The position numbers and the translations under genes were made by a program. The notes under the pieces are model-generated. The model had not been told where the DNA came from. It searched no databases and was given only the letters and a program-made list of their open reading frames with translations. From the NCBI RefSeq assembly GCF_022829365.1, contig NZ_JAKSYJ010000165.1, positions 1 to 64,000 of the forward strand: 64,000 bases of DNA, read 5' to 3'. Of this stretch, positions 1-9,113 are shown piece by piece. This DNA is from Methylobacterium sp. J-077. Its GTDB lineage: Bacteria; Pseudomonadota; Alphaproteobacteria; Rhizobiales; Beijerinckiaceae. Each line of letters starts with the position of its first letter. Positions within the stretch are counted from its first letter, which is position 1.

Positions 1-54
1 CCTTGGGCGCGCATACCGGAATTGCGCCGCGAGGTGACCAAGAGCGTCGGCTAG
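1..54 (+). CDS. possible 3' end of an unidentified gene entering from the left
   Basis: An open frame runs in from the window edge and closes with TAG at 52-54. The last residues would be PWARIPELRREVTKSVG. The mixture of charged and hydrophobic residues looks like a protein C-terminus, but 17 residues are too few to name a family. If real, it is convergent with fae. It could also be a chance open frame in high-GC DNA. Confidence 0.3.
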   Translation, partial: PWARIPELRREVTKSVG

Positions 55-689
55 CCCACCGTCGGTCCGTTTACCGATTCCTTGAATATTGAGAGGGTGC
101 GCAGGTGACCCATCTCTGGATTGTCGGGACCGTGGATCGGAGGGCGTGTCTCGGAGACGGGCGTGAGATCGGGCGGCAGTTGGCCCGGCGGGGGCGAAAT
201 ACCCCCGCGGCGACTCATCCCTGCGCGTGACCCTCAGAAACCCGCGGACCCGCCCAATACGAAGCGGAAGTCGGGTTGAAGGCCACGGCGGTGAATGCGG
301 GTTCCGGGGGTGTATCGGCTGCGAGGCGGCTTGGGCATCATGGGCAGTGACCGCTGGCACGGAGTCGCGGGATCGGGGCGCTGGCAAGACATCGCGACGA
401 GAAAGACGGCACCGGCCGGGGACCATGCCCGGTCGATACCGCGGGTCGCCGCGGGGATCGGACCCCGCGCGTAGATGGCCGACACCAGGGTCCCCGCGGC
501 GTCCCGCGTCCCTCGTGCTGGGTTTCCTGGGCCATGCCCCCGGCGCCGCGAGGCGGGTGGGGACGTTGACGCGCGTCTGGAGGCGGAGCCCCATGGCCGG
601 GCTCCTGGCGATGGCGGACTCTTCACGATGAGCGATCGGAAAAAGCCCGGAGATACGGGCGCAGGAGCCCGACGTCTCCTCCGAAACAC
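55..689. other. intergenic stretch with no supported gene
   Basis: About 635 bases between the possible gene end at 54 and the fae terminator. Open frames exist on both strands, but they overlap one another, are rich in Arg, Pro and Gly, and contain no recognisable domain, as expected of chance frames in high-GC DNA. I see no RNA gene or clear repeat here. Confidence 0.5.
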
Positions 690-719
690 AAAAAAACGGG
701 ACGGCTCGCGCCGTCCCGT
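690..719 (-). terminator. intrinsic terminator of the fae transcript
   Basis: A perfect 10-bp stem (696-705 pairs with 710-719) closes a TCGC loop. On the minus strand it is followed directly by a run of seven T (690-696 are A on the plus strand). It lies 100 bases past the fae stop codon and is the clearest Rho-independent terminator in the window. Confidence 0.88.
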
Positions 720-818
720 CGGTGGGTGTCGTTATCGACCTAAGAAGATCGAGGCCAGTCGCTGGAGCAGGCCCCGCGGTGCGGGCGGAGGCTCACTCTG
801 CCCAGGACCGTCCCCGAT

Positions 819-1328
819 CTAATTGGCGGCGAAGGGGTGCTGGGCCGAGTTGCGCTGCTCGGTCACGGTCGCGGCCTTCGGCTCGCCGTTCACGGCGCGC
901 TGGATCGACAGCTTGGTGGCCTCGTAGTTGTACTTCTGGATCTTGGCGTCGTCGGCCGCTTCCCAGTGGATGAACACGCCGACCAGAATGAACAGGTCGT
1001 CGGCCTCATCGGCCGGAATGATGCCTTCGGCGACGGCGTCCTGGACGGCCTTGGCGACGCCGTGCTGGGCCGGGCCGAACATCTGGACGGCCTGACGGGC
1101 GTCGTTGATGGTGACCTTGTTGAACATCAGGGTGTTGGGCTTGCACGGCAGGTTCGGCGCGATGACCGCGAGCAGGCTGGTGAAGCCGTGCTTGTTGTTC
1201 ACGAGGCCATTGCAGAAAGCCGTCTCGGCGGGCGAGCCGCGCGGTCCGATGATCAGATCGATGTGAGCGACCTCGTTGCCGTCGCCGACGAGGGCTTCGC
1301 CAACCTGAACCTTGGTGATCTTCGCCAT
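819..1328 (-). CDS. fae: formaldehyde-activating enzyme Fae
   Basis: Fae condenses formaldehyde with tetrahydromethanopterin to give methylene-H4MPT in the cytoplasm, the entry step of the H4MPT oxidation route and the main formaldehyde detoxification step in methylotrophs. The 169-residue length fits the family. The N-terminus has the conserved [20 protein letters not shown] signature with His22, the proposed catalytic residue, followed by [13 protein letters not shown]. Starts at ATG. It is the last gene of the minus-strand H4MPT cluster, separated from orf7 by about 240 bases, which suggests that it also has its own promoter, as expected for a very abundant protein. The terminator at 690-719 follows it. 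Confidence 0.98.
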   Translation of the reverse strand: MAKITKVQVGEALVGDGNEVAHIDLIIGPRGSPAETAFCNGLVNNKHGFTSLLAVIAPNLPCKPNTLMFNKVTINDARQAVQMFGPAQHGVAKAVQDAVAEGIIPADEADDLFILVGVFIHWEAADDAKIQKYNYEATKLSIQRAVNGEPKAATVTEQRNSAQHPFAAN

Positions 1329-1567
1329 TCGGTGTCTCTCCCTGGATTCCGAAATAGGGCCGCGGCGCCGGTCGAGGCCAGCGGCCCGGAAGCCATCCTT
1401 GTTATCGGCGCCCGTCCCTCCGGCCGTGCCGGATAGGCCGAGCCGGTTGGGCCGGACAGCGCGCCGGACCCTACAGTGCGGCCCAGCGGCTCACAACCCG
1501 CGCAAGGCCCTGAAGGTGGAGAATTTCTTTGGCCGCGGACCCCGAAACCCAGGAACCAAACCGCACT

Positions 1568-2401
1568 TCACGCCAGGACGGCGCCGGCCGCCGTGAGCGC
1601 GTTCCAGAACAGGGTCGCCACGGTGAAATCCGCGCTGGTGCCGGGATTGAGTCCCCGCGCCTTCAGCGATGCGTCGAGGGCCAGCAACGGGTCAACCGGA
1701 CGGTCGGCAAGATCGATCCCGGAGAGCGCCGTTTCAATCTCTCGACGAACGCCTTCGGCCGCTTCGGCACCCGCCTTGCGGGCGATGTGGCTGTCTGGGA
1801 CGGAGCGGAGATAGGCCAGATGGATCGCGGTTGTGCACCAGGACGGATCGAGGTTTCGGGCGCGGGCCTCGGCGAGTGCCGGCAGGCCGATGGCGGTGAT
1901 GTCCGAGAAGCCGGTTCCGTAGGCCCGGGCGATGCGGTCGCGCTCGGCTGCCTCCGCCATGGCGGCACGCAGGGAGCGGGGGGCCTCCGACGCGACATCG
2001 TGATTCTTGGCCCGGCCGAGCCCGCCCGGATTGGCGAGCCGGATCGCCGCGAACACGCCTTCGGAATCCGCTGCGTCGAGGTCATCCAGCACTGCGCCGA
2101 CCCGCCAGCCCCGCTCGGCCGCAACGGCGAGCGGAGCGCAGAGCAGAAGGATCCCGAGATTCGTGTTCTGGGCCACCGCCGCCAGGGTCGCGGCGATTCC
2201 CGCCCGGACCCGCTCGCCGACGCCCGTTCCAGCCCGCGCCAGCTCCGGCGCCGAGACATCGGCGCTTGTAACGAAATCAGCCACCACCATGCGATGGCCG
2301 GCCGCATAGGCGTGGACGTTGCCGGGCTTTAGCGCGTCGAGTTCCGCCAGGCAGGCAGCGCGGTAGAGCGTGCCGATCAGTCCCGGGTCGAGGCCGCTCA
2401 T
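1568..2401 (-). CDS. orf7: triphosphoribosyl-dephospho-CoA synthase-like protein (Orf7), H4MPT biosynthesis
   Basis: A 277-residue member of the CitG-like family. Conserved pieces are ACLAELDALKPGNVHAYA near the N-terminus, NTNLGILLLCAPLA near residue 85, and a SDITAIGLPALAEA segment. In methylotrophs this gene sits in the archaeal-like gene cluster as orf7 and is linked genetically to tetrahydromethanopterin synthesis; its exact reaction is not settled as far as I know. The start is ATG at 2401, overlapping the orf5 stop as ATGA, so the two are translationally coupled. The role is inferred from context and family rather than from a specific active-site signature. Confidence 0.88.
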   Translation of the reverse strand: MSGLDPGLIGTLYRAACLAELDALKPGNVHAYAAGHRMVVADFVTSADVSAPELARAGTGVGERVRAGIAATLAAVAQNTNLGILLLCAPLAVAAERGWRVGAVLDDLDAADSEGVFAAIRLANPGGLGRAKNHDVASEAPRSLRAAMAEAAERDRIARAYGTGFSDITAIGLPALAEARARNLDPSWCTTAIHLAYLRSVPDSHIARKAGAEAAEGVRREIETALSGIDLADRPVDPLLALDASLKARGLNPGTSADFTVATLFWNALTAAGAVLA

Positions 2402-3306
2402 GCCACCACGAGCCGCGGCAGGCTGGCGCCCCGGACGGCGGCCAGAAAGCCCCGCACCACGGCGGCGGCGATGTCGGTCTCGCACACGGTCTGGAGGCCC
2501 GACCAGGCCGGCATGGAGTTGACTTCGAGGATCGCGAAGCCGCCCTCTCCATCCTCGACGAGATCGACGCCGGAATAATCGACCCCGACCGCGGCGGCGG
2601 CAGCCTCCGCCATCTCGGCGGCGGCCGGCGGCATCGCCCAGGGCAGCGGCCGGCCGCCGCGATGGACGTTGGTGATCCAGCCGTCGCCCTCGCGGATCAT
2701 GCCGGCGATCGCCCGGCCGTCGCAGACGAACACGCGGTAGTCGCGCCACAACCCGTCCCGACGCGGCACGTAGCGCTGAAGATAATAGACCCGGGCCACC
2801 GCCTCCTCGTCGGGCAGATCCTCGGGACGCTCGATGAGGGCCAGCCCCTCCCCCTGGGAGCCGAAGAGCGGCTTGAGCACGAGGGGCGCACCGGGGCTGC
2901 CTTCGCGCACCACGATCTCGGCGGCGGCCTCGCGCTTCGAGACCACCCAGGTCTCGGGCGTCGGCAGGCCGGCCCGGGCGATGAGCAGCGAGGTCGCGGC
3001 CTTGTCGACCGAGCGCTCGATAGCGGTGGGCGCGTTCCAGACGGTCACGCCCGCCGAGACCAGGGCGTGCAGCACGCCGAGCCGCATGGTGGTCGCCTCG
3101 AAGGTGCCGCCCGCGATGGTCCGCAGCAGTACGCCGCCGGGCAGCGCACCGGAAAAGCCCGGGACGCGCAGGGGCTCGCCGCCTCCGGTGGCCACGATCA
3201 CGTCGGCGAGAGAGAACAGGATCGGCTCGACCCCCTGCGCCCGCAGGGCCGCCAGGAGCCGAGCCTTGTGCCAATTGCCGTTATCTGCGGCGAGGGCGAT
3301 GCGCAT
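2398..3306 (-). CDS. orf5: RimK-like ATP-grasp protein (Orf5), H4MPT biosynthesis
   Basis: A 302-residue ATP-grasp ligase. ATP-grasp landmarks are VLKPLFGSQGEGLALI near residues 142-157 and the metal-binding end of the fold, AILEVNSMPAWSGLQ, near residues 270-285. RimK-type ligases add amino acids such as glutamate to an acceptor, and one is expected for the side chain of the methanopterin cofactor. In Methylobacterium this neighbour of mch is known as orf5. It overlaps orf7 by 4 bases and lies about 320 bases downstream of mch, with a repeat in that gap. The substrate is not readable from the sequence. Confidence 0.88.
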   Translation of the reverse strand: MRIALAADNGNWHKARLLAALRAQGVEPILFSLADVIVATGGGEPLRVPGFSGALPGGVLLRTIAGGTFEATTMRLGVLHALVSAGVTVWNAPTAIERSVDKAATSLLIARAGLPTPETWVVSKREAAAEIVVREGSPGAPLVLKPLFGSQGEGLALIERPEDLPDEEAVARVYYLQRYVPRRDGLWRDYRVFVCDGRAIAGMIREGDGWITNVHRGGRPLPWAMPPAAAEMAEAAAAAVGVDYSGVDLVEDGEGGFAILEVNSMPAWSGLQTVCETDIAAAVVRGFLAAVRGASLPRLVVA

Positions 3307-3440
3307 GAATGGAAGACTCTCGATCGCCCTCCCGCTCCGGGGAAGGCTTCGGTCGTTATGGTTTAAAGGCTCTATCGCGGCGGCCCGGCCGCAACACGCG
3401 CCTACTCCGATGGAACTCGCCGATTTCGGGTTGCCGGGCG

Positions 3441-3560
3441 TGGCGCAGGTCCCCTCTCCCGTGCGGGAGGGGGACAGAGTGAGGGATGCGACCTTTCCGG
3501 AGAAAGCTGGCCCCTCACCCCAACCCTCTCCCGCTCAAGAGAGGGAGTCTATGCCTCATG
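3441..3560. repeat. GC-rich intergenic repeat between mch and orf5
   Basis: The gap between mch and orf5 (3307-3627) contains a block of short imperfect dyads of the CCCTCTCCC/GGGAGGG type. Its core GCGACCTTTCCGGAG (3488-3502) recurs at 10835-10849 between fhcA and fhcD in a block of the same architecture. This looks like a dispersed intergenic element. I see no gene in the gap. Confidence 0.65.
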
Positions 3561-3627
3561 TGACCGACGACGGATCGTGTCCCGGCCTCTGACCTTGATG
3601 AACCAAAGCCGGAACGTCCTATGTCTC

Positions 3628-4602
3628 TTACGCGAACGACGCATCCACCAGCGCCGGCTCCAGGCGGCCGCCGCGATAGGTGGCGCCGGTGCGCACCGAG
3701 GTGACTATCGCCTCGGCCGGCGAGAACAGGGCGCCGTCGATCTTGTAGAAATCGCCGTTCACCCGCGAGAAGATCTCGGCGAACGGGGCACCGTGGTCGC
3801 TCGAAGTGGTGGACGGGATCTGCTCGGCGAGCAGCTTGGCGTCGGCATCGTCGGCATCGACGAAGAGCTGGACCCGGCCACCATAGATGATGGCGTCGTT
3901 GGTCCGGCCCATCGCCTTGATGAAATCCGGGTGCGGGGGCGAGAGCGGCGCCGAGCCGATGCCGTCGACGATGGCGTGCAGGTCGAAGCCGACGGTGTGG
4001 GCCTTGTGCAGGGCGACTTCCAGCACTCGGGCGACCACCTGGGTCGAGCCGGCGAGGCTCTGGGTGGGGGCGAAGATGAAGGTCAGGTCCTCCGGGCGCA
4101 GACCGGAGGCCTCGGCGACCTTGGCGACGACGCTCTCGGGCGGGCCGCCGGCGGCTTCGAGGACCAGGGCGGTCTTGGTAGCTGAATCCCGGTAGCCGAG
4201 TTCCTGGTACAGATCCTCGACGGCCGCGACCGCGCGGCCCGGGCCCGAACCGAGGGCGAAGAAGCCGGAATCGCCGCCCTCGTCGGCGAGGCTCCAGCCG
4301 GCATACTGGCTGCCCAGGCAGGCGAGCACCGGATCAGCCGCATGGACGATCACGGAATACGGCCAGGCGGCGATCGGGCCGCTCGGCGCGATGGTCACGC
4401 TGCCGAGGCCGCCGAGGCAGATCTCGGCGATGCGCCGTCCGGCCTCGATCGAGCCCCGCGCCTGCGCGCCGGCATCGACCATCCGGGCGCCGCCGGTCGC
4501 CTGCGAGACCGACAGGCGCAGGGTCGCAGCATCGGCCACGAGCCGCTCGATCAGCGGTGCGGTCAGCGCGTTGACGCTGGGATAGGATTGGCTGGCACTC
4601 AT
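3628..4602 (-). CDS. mch: methenyl-tetrahydromethanopterin cyclohydrolase
   Basis: Mch hydrolyses methenyl-H4MPT to formyl-H4MPT in the cytoplasm, between MtdB and the Fhc complex. The 324-residue product has the family's glycine-rich segments ([33 protein letters not shown]) and a C-terminal [22 protein letters not shown] segment (visible as [19 protein letters not shown]). ATG at 4602 is chosen because it overlaps the orfY stop (TGATG); a GTG one codon upstream is also open. Length and context match the methylotroph enzyme. Confidence 0.97.
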   Translation of the reverse strand: MSASQSYPSVNALTAPLIERLVADAATLRLSVSQATGGARMVDAGAQARGSIEAGRRIAEICLGGLGSVTIAPSGPIAAWPYSVIVHAADPVLACLGSQYAGWSLADEGGDSGFFALGSGPGRAVAAVEDLYQELGYRDSATKTALVLEAAGGPPESVVAKVAEASGLRPEDLTFIFAPTQSLAGSTQVVARVLEVALHKAHTVGFDLHAIVDGIGSAPLSPPHPDFIKAMGRTNDAIIYGGRVQLFVDADDADAKLLAEQIPSTTSSDHGAPFAEIFSRVNGDFYKIDGALFSPAEAIVTSVRTGATYRGGRLEPALVDASFA

Positions 4603-5750
4603 CACAGGGCTTCCTCGGGGTGCGTTTTCTGTGCGGCCAGGGCAGCGCGCAGCCGCGCCGTCCGCGTGTTCAGACCGTCGAGCGCCGCCTGCCGGTCGGC
4701 CCCAAGGGCAAGCACCGTGCAGAGGGGCGCGTCGCGGCGGACCACCGTGCCGGGGCGCGGGCGGTCGCGCACGTGATCCGGCCAGGGAAAGTCCGGGCCG
4801 GGCGCATGCTCACGCTCCGCGTAACAGATCTGCGCGGCGGCCGCATCCGCCGGTTGCGCGCCGAGCGTCGGCATGGCGCAGAGGCTGGCCTCGATATGGG
4901 CGGCCAGCAGGGGCGTGCTCCGCCGATCCAGAATATCGAGGGTCGCGCCGGGCCGCGGATTGATCTCGGTGAGCCACCAGCCGGATTCCTCAGCCAGAAA
5001 ATCGGCGCTCGCGAGCCCGCGCAGACCGGTCGCCGCAGCTATTTTTGCAACGGCTTCTGTGACCGCAGACAAGAGCGTATCGGGGAGAAGCGGGACCTCC
5101 CCGGCGCCGGTGGCCAGGGCGCCGCCGTAGCGATAGGGCCGGGTCGGCGACGGCGCGCACCATTGCTCGGTGCAGGCCAGCACTTGGATCGTGCGACCAT
5201 CGGCCAAAAAATTCAGTGCGTAGGGCCGGCCGGGGGCCCGAACTTGAAAATAATGGCGCTCCGGCGCCAGGCCGAGTATGGCCGACCGGATATGGCCGCC
5301 GCCGCTGCCGCCGATCCGCTTGAGCAGCCAGCCGGACGGCTCGGGCGGCAGGTCCGTCGCAATCGCCGGATGCGGGACGCCGAGCCGGGCGCAGAGCGCT
5401 GTGAAAGCGAACGGATCCTTGAGCGCCGCGATGGCATCGGTATCGGCGCCGATCAGCCGATGCTTTTCCGCGATCCGGGCGACGAGACCGGGGGCATCCT
5501 CGAAGCCGCTGCCCAGGACGACGCCCACCGGCGATCCGGCCGCATCGGCCAGTGCGTCGATGGCCGCGAGCGTCGCGTCGACGGCAATCGGGCTGCCGAA
5601 GCGGCCCGGGAGCGGCCGGTAGGCTTCGCTCAGCGCCAGCGTGTCGGAATCGCCGAACAGGTCGGCCACGAAGGGGCGCAGACCCGCCCGCCGGGCCGCC
5701 TCGGCGAGGGCGCGCCCGGCCTGGGCGGCGATCAGGATCGCCTCGGCCAT
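4602..5750 (-). CDS. orfY: ATP-grasp protein OrfY, H4MPT biosynthesis
   Basis: A 382-residue ATP-grasp protein located between mtdB and mch, the position of orfY in Methylobacterium, where it is required for tetrahydromethanopterin synthesis. Visible landmarks are [14 protein letters not shown] (ATP-binding loop, near residues 140-153), a middle NFLADG segment and [17 protein letters not shown] near residue 262, which carries the Glu-x-Asn metal ligands of the ATP-grasp fold. The C-terminal ~100 residues look like an additional substrate domain. It begins 22 bases after mtdB and overlaps mch, so mtdB-orfY-mch form one transcription unit. The ligated substrate is unknown from sequence. Confidence 0.9.
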   Translation of the reverse strand: MAEAILIAAQAGRALAEAARRAGLRPFVADLFGDSDTLALSEAYRPLPGRFGSPIAVDATLAAIDALADAAGSPVGVVLGSGFEDAPGLVARIAEKHRLIGADTDAIAALKDPFAFTALCARLGVPHPAIATDLPPEPSGWLLKRIGGSGGGHIRSAILGLAPERHYFQVRAPGRPYALNFLADGRTIQVLACTEQWCAPSPTRPYRYGGALATGAGEVPLLPDTLLSAVTEAVAKIAAATGLRGLASADFLAEESGWWLTEINPRPGATLDILDRRSTPLLAAHIEASLCAMPTLGAQPADAAAAQICYAEREHAPGPDFPWPDHVRDRPRPGTVVRRDAPLCTVLALGADRQAALDGLNTRTARLRAALAAQKTHPEEAL

Positions 5751-5772
5751 GCCGGGATGCGCCGGTGCCGGC

Positions 5773-6666
5773 TCAGCCGGCGATCTCGACGGCCAGGGTG
5801 TAGGCGTCGCGGAAGTCGAGGCAGAGCGGCGTGTCGGAGGCGAGCATCCGGTCGAACAGGCGGCGCTGCGTCTGGTACTTCACGTTGCCCACCGCCAGGG
5901 CGCCGATGCCGACGCCCTTGCCGGCCGGCAGGGGCACATCGACGGCGTTGACGTCGATCCCGGCGATGCCGGCCGGCGGCACCGCGTTCACGTCGGAGGC
6001 GACCAGAAGCTTGGGAGCGGATTTCAGGTCCTCGGCCGAGAGGATCGGGATGCCGGCGGGACCGGCCGACAGGATCACGTCGGCGTCGCGGATGGCGAGG
6101 CGGCGATCCTCGGGCGTGGTGCCGTCGACGGCGCCGACCTCGATGCCGAAGCGCCACTTCATCGTGAAGGCGATCTTGGAGACCCGCTCCTCGCCGTCAT
6201 GGCCGACCAAGACGGTCTGCGCGCCCTGGAGTGCGCCGATCACCGCGGCCACGTAGGCGACGACGCCGGCGCCGCCGAAGATCACGATGCGCTTGCCGGT
6301 CAGGTCGGTGCCGAATTTCTGCCGGAGCGCCCGGGAGACCTGCGCCACCATGGCGGCGCCCGTAGTGAACGAGCCCGCGGGATCGGCGAAGACATGGTTC
6401 ACGAAGGGCGGCACGAACGCCTTCTTGGCGCGGTCGACCATGTCGAGCGCGTCCTCGGCGTTCTTGCCGCCGATGAAGATGCCGGTGCGGGTTCCGTCGG
6501 CCGGCGCCCGTGAAAAAATCGAATCCTGGGTCAGCGAGACCACGTCGGCGAGGCTGACCTCGGTGTAGGTCACCACCGTCTCGAAGCCCGCATCGACGGC
6601 CATGTTCACGTCGAACGGGCTCATGTGCCGGAGTGGCGTCAGCATGTGGAGGATCGAGCGGGCCAT
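5773..6666 (-). CDS. mtdB: NAD(P)-dependent methylene-tetrahydromethanopterin dehydrogenase
   Basis: MtdB oxidises methylene-H4MPT to methenyl-H4MPT with NAD(P)+ in the cytoplasm, between Fae and Mch. The 297-residue protein begins MARSILHMLTPLRHMSPFDV, as in the methylotroph family. The dinucleotide-binding loop VIFGGAGVVAYVAAV sits near residues 131-145, followed by a Rossmann fold with a late SAGPAGIPIL segment. An upstream in-frame start at 6741 would add 25 low-complexity residues; ATG at 6666 is preferred because it gives the family N-terminus. mptG ends 92 bases upstream, so the cluster may be read through from mptG. Confidence 0.97.
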   Translation of the reverse strand: MARSILHMLTPLRHMSPFDVNMAVDAGFETVVTYTEVSLADVVSLTQDSIFSRAPADGTRTGIFIGGKNAEDALDMVDRAKKAFVPPFVNHVFADPAGSFTTGAAMVAQVSRALRQKFGTDLTGKRIVIFGGAGVVAYVAAVIGALQGAQTVLVGHDGEERVSKIAFTMKWRFGIEVGAVDGTTPEDRRLAIRDADVILSAGPAGIPILSAEDLKSAPKLLVASDVNAVPPAGIAGIDVNAVDVPLPAGKGVGIGALAVGNVKYQTQRRLFDRMLASDTPLCLDFRDAYTLAVEIAG

Positions 6667-6757
6667 GACGTTCCATCCCGTGGGGCGCGCGCCAACTTGC
6701 GCCTGCCGACCGTCCAAACCCGCTGCGCGTGCCGCGGTCAAGCCCGGGCCGGCCAGT

Positions 6758-7741
6758 TCAGCCTGCCGTGGTTATTGATGCCCCGGCGTTGCGTCCATGG
6801 GCGATCAGGAAGCGAAGCGGCCCGCCGCGGTTGAGGCTGGCTACGAGGGCTTGGGCCTCGGCCTCGCTCGGCATCAGCACGAAGCCGGTCGGCCCCCAGG
6901 ACGACTGACCGTAGCCGGGCACACCCTGCGCGGCGGCATTGGCGAGCGCCTGCGCCACCGCTGCGCTTGCGTAGCGGCCGCCCTGGTGCGGCGCGAAGTG
7001 GTCGCCAATGAGATCCTGGATCCGGGTGATGCCGGCGCCGAAGCCCTGCGGCTCGGCGAGCGCCGCCGCCGGTAGGACCTGCATCAGCACGATCCGACAG
7101 ATCTCGGCGGCCTGGGCCTCCGGGAAGCGCGGGAGTTCGCGGAACGCCTCGACTTCCCTGGTCCCGTGCACCCCGGCCATGCTCTGATCGAGGACGAGGA
7201 CGATCCGCCAGGCCTCCGGATAGGCCAGGCGCGCGATCACCGGCGGCGGGCCGCCGTTGGCCCCGCGGCCGCCGTCGACGATCAGGCCGCCCTCCGTGAA
7301 GGCGCACAGGCCGACACCCGAACGGTTGCCGCGATCGAGGCTGGAGGAAAATGCCGCCGCCGAGAAAGGCGCCCGATCGAGGCGCGCCATCGCGGCCGCC
7401 ACGGCCAGTGCGAGCTGAGTCCCGGATCCGAATCCGGCATGCGCCGGAATCGTCCGCTCGACCGCGATGGCGACGGAACCGGCCCCGCCGAGATGGTATG
7501 CGGCGGCGCGAGCGTAGCCCCGGACCCGCTCCGCTTCCGCGCCGGAAACGGAGAGATCCGATGACCGGCGGGCGGTCAGCGCCACGGACGGCGCGTCGAT
7601 GGCGAGGCCGATGCTGCCGAAGCGTCGGCCCAGGCCGCCGTGCAGATCGAGGAATCCGAAATGCAGCCGCGCCGGCGCCTCGACGCGGACGATGCTCGGA
7701 GCGGTCGCCTCGTTCCGCTGGGGGACCTCGCCCACGCCCAT
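6758..7741 (-). CDS. mptG: beta-ribofuranosylaminobenzene 5'-phosphate synthase (beta-RFAP synthase)
   Basis: Catalyses the first committed step of methanopterin synthesis, condensing 4-hydroxy- or 4-aminobenzoate with PRPP and releasing CO2. It is a GHMP-kinase-fold protein: the N-terminus has VEAPARLHFGFLDL and the glycine-rich loop IPAHAGFGSGTQLALAVA, with a late GYGQSSWGPTGFVLMPS segment. The frame is open back to 8107, but that would overlap fhcB on the other strand. ATG at 7741 gives 327 residues and places the family start (SIVRVEAPARLHF) about 16 residues in. Known as orf4 in M. extorquens. It is divergent from fhcB. Confidence 0.93.
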   Translation of the reverse strand: MGVGEVPQRNEATAPSIVRVEAPARLHFGFLDLHGGLGRRFGSIGLAIDAPSVALTARRSSDLSVSGAEAERVRGYARAAAYHLGGAGSVAIAVERTIPAHAGFGSGTQLALAVAAAMARLDRAPFSAAAFSSSLDRGNRSGVGLCAFTEGGLIVDGGRGANGGPPPVIARLAYPEAWRIVLVLDQSMAGVHGTREVEAFRELPRFPEAQAAEICRIVLMQVLPAAALAEPQGFGAGITRIQDLIGDHFAPHQGGRYASAAVAQALANAAAQGVPGYGQSSWGPTGFVLMPSEAEAQALVASLNRGGPLRFLIAHGRNAGASITTAG

Positions 7742-8033
7742 TCCTTCGAAATCCACCGCCGAACCGGCGCGCTTTTCCCATGCGGCGGCCGACCGAAGCA
7801 ACGGGATCTTGCCGCCGATTGGCCGAACCAGGATGCGACCCCCCTTGCCGCGGCGGGCGGATGAATGCAAACCTAGGCCAGCGACGGCGCGCCGAGTTGC
7901 CGCCCGCCCGGGCCAGTCGGGCGGGCGAGCCATTCCGATCCGGCGGGATTCTCCCTCGGGAGTGAACCCGCCTCGTCCGGTCTTACGGCCGTCGCCCGCT
8001 CCGAAGCCAAACAAGAACGTCGCGTGAGGGAGC
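7742..8033. promoter_or_regulatory. divergent intergenic region between mptG and fhcB
   Basis: About 290 bases separate the two opposite-facing H4MPT operons, so both promoters should lie here. I cannot assign -35/-10 elements with confidence. A GAGGGAG ribosome-binding site sits just before the fhcB ATG. Confidence 0.55.
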
Positions 8034-9113
8034 ATGGCAGCCTGGGTGAAGGGTGGCGCGACGGACGCGGGCACCGCCATCGGGGCGGCCGTATCCCTGC
8101 TCGCCAAGGCGCGCGCGCCGGTGATCGCCGGCCTCAGCGCCGACGTGGCCGCGATCCGCGCGGCCTATGATCTCGCGGGGCGCATCGGCGCCTCCATCGA
8201 CACCGCCGGTGCGGTCGGCACCTATGCCGAGCTCGGCGCACTGAGCCGTGTGGGGGCTATCACCTCGACGCCGGCTGAGGCGGTCGGCCGGGCCGATGCG
8301 GTGCTCGTCATCGGCGCCGCGCCGTGGCGCACGCCACTTCTGCAGCGCCTGTCGGAGACGAAGCCCACGCGTGGGCGTACTTCCGGATCGGACCGCGCGC
8401 TCCTGGCGCTCGGCGCCGGGGCCGATAGCTCGAAGGCAACGTTCTCCCACCCCGCCGAAGACGGCTTGGCGGAGGCGGTCGCGGACTTGCGCGCCTACGG
8501 AAAGGGTCATCTCGCCGGTGACACGCCGCAGGCCAAGCTCGTGGCGCATCTCACGGCCGCGCAATACGGCGTGCTGCTGTACGATCCGGCCGAACTCGGC
8601 GAGCTCGGCGTCGAGATGCTCCAGGGCTTCGCCATGGAGCTGAACGAGACCACACGCTGCTTCACCCTGGCGATGTCGGGTGCGGATCAGGACCGCGCCG
8701 TCGTGCCGGTGGCCGCATGGCTGACCGGGCAGGCGCCGCGCAGCGGGTTCGGCCGGCGCGTGCCGGAACATGATCCGTGGCGCTTCGATGTCGCCCGGCA
8801 GGTCGCGGCCGGCGAGGTCGACGCCGTCATCTGGCTCGCCGCACTGCCGGTGGACCGGCCGGACTGGCTGGCTGCCGTGCCGTCCGTGGCGCTGGTCGCC
8901 GAGGCCAAGGCGTCCCTCGCCGATGTGGTGATCGCGGTCGGCCGCCCGGGCCGAGACCTTGGCGGCGTGTTGTGGAACGAGCAGCGCGCCGCGCTGACCT
9001 ACTGGCCGGCCTCCGCGCCTACGGATCTACCGTCCGCCGCGTCGGTGCTGGGGTCCCTTCGGGATCGCTTGGCCGAAGGTCGCGCCGCGTCGAGGAGTGA
9101 GCCCGCATGCTGA
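8034..9113 (+). CDS. fhcB: formyltransferase/hydrolase complex subunit B
   Basis: Subunit of the Fhc complex, which turns formyl-H4MPT into formate. FhcB (359 residues) is related to the FmdB/FwdB subunit of formylmethanofuran dehydrogenase but belongs to the hydrolytic complex, which does no redox chemistry. Visible features are an N-terminal APVIAGLSADVAAIRAAYDL segment, ADAVLVIGAAPWRTP, and a C-terminal ADVVIAVGRPGRDLGGVLWN segment typical of these truncated molybdopterin-oxidoreductase-like proteins. I saw no iron-sulfur or molybdopterin-ligand cysteine cluster. The start is ATG with a GAGGGAG site. The gene overlaps fhcA by 7 bases. Confidence 0.95.
   Translation: MAAWVKGGATDAGTAIGAAVSLLAKARAPVIAGLSADVAAIRAAYDLAGRIGASIDTAGAVGTYAELGALSRVGAITSTPAEAVGRADAVLVIGAAPWRTPLLQRLSETKPTRGRTSGSDRALLALGAGADSSKATFSHPAEDGLAEAVADLRAYGKGHLAGDTPQAKLVAHLTAAQYGVLLYDPAELGELGVEMLQGFAMELNETTRCFTLAMSGADQDRAVVPVAAWLTGQAPRSGFGRRVPEHDPWRFDVARQVAAGEVDAVIWLAALPVDRPDWLAAVPSVALVAEAKASLADVVIAVGRPGRDLGGVLWNEQRAALTYWPASAPTDLPSAASVLGSLRDRLAEGRAASRSEPAC

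Noticed and set aside
227..689. Overlapping frames near the left end on both strands
   Set aside because: Arg/Pro/Gly-rich, mutually overlapping and without motifs; chance frames in high-GC DNA.
7742..8107. N-terminal extension of mptG
   Set aside because: It would run into the divergent fhcB gene and adds Arg/Gly-rich residues not found in beta-RFAP synthases.
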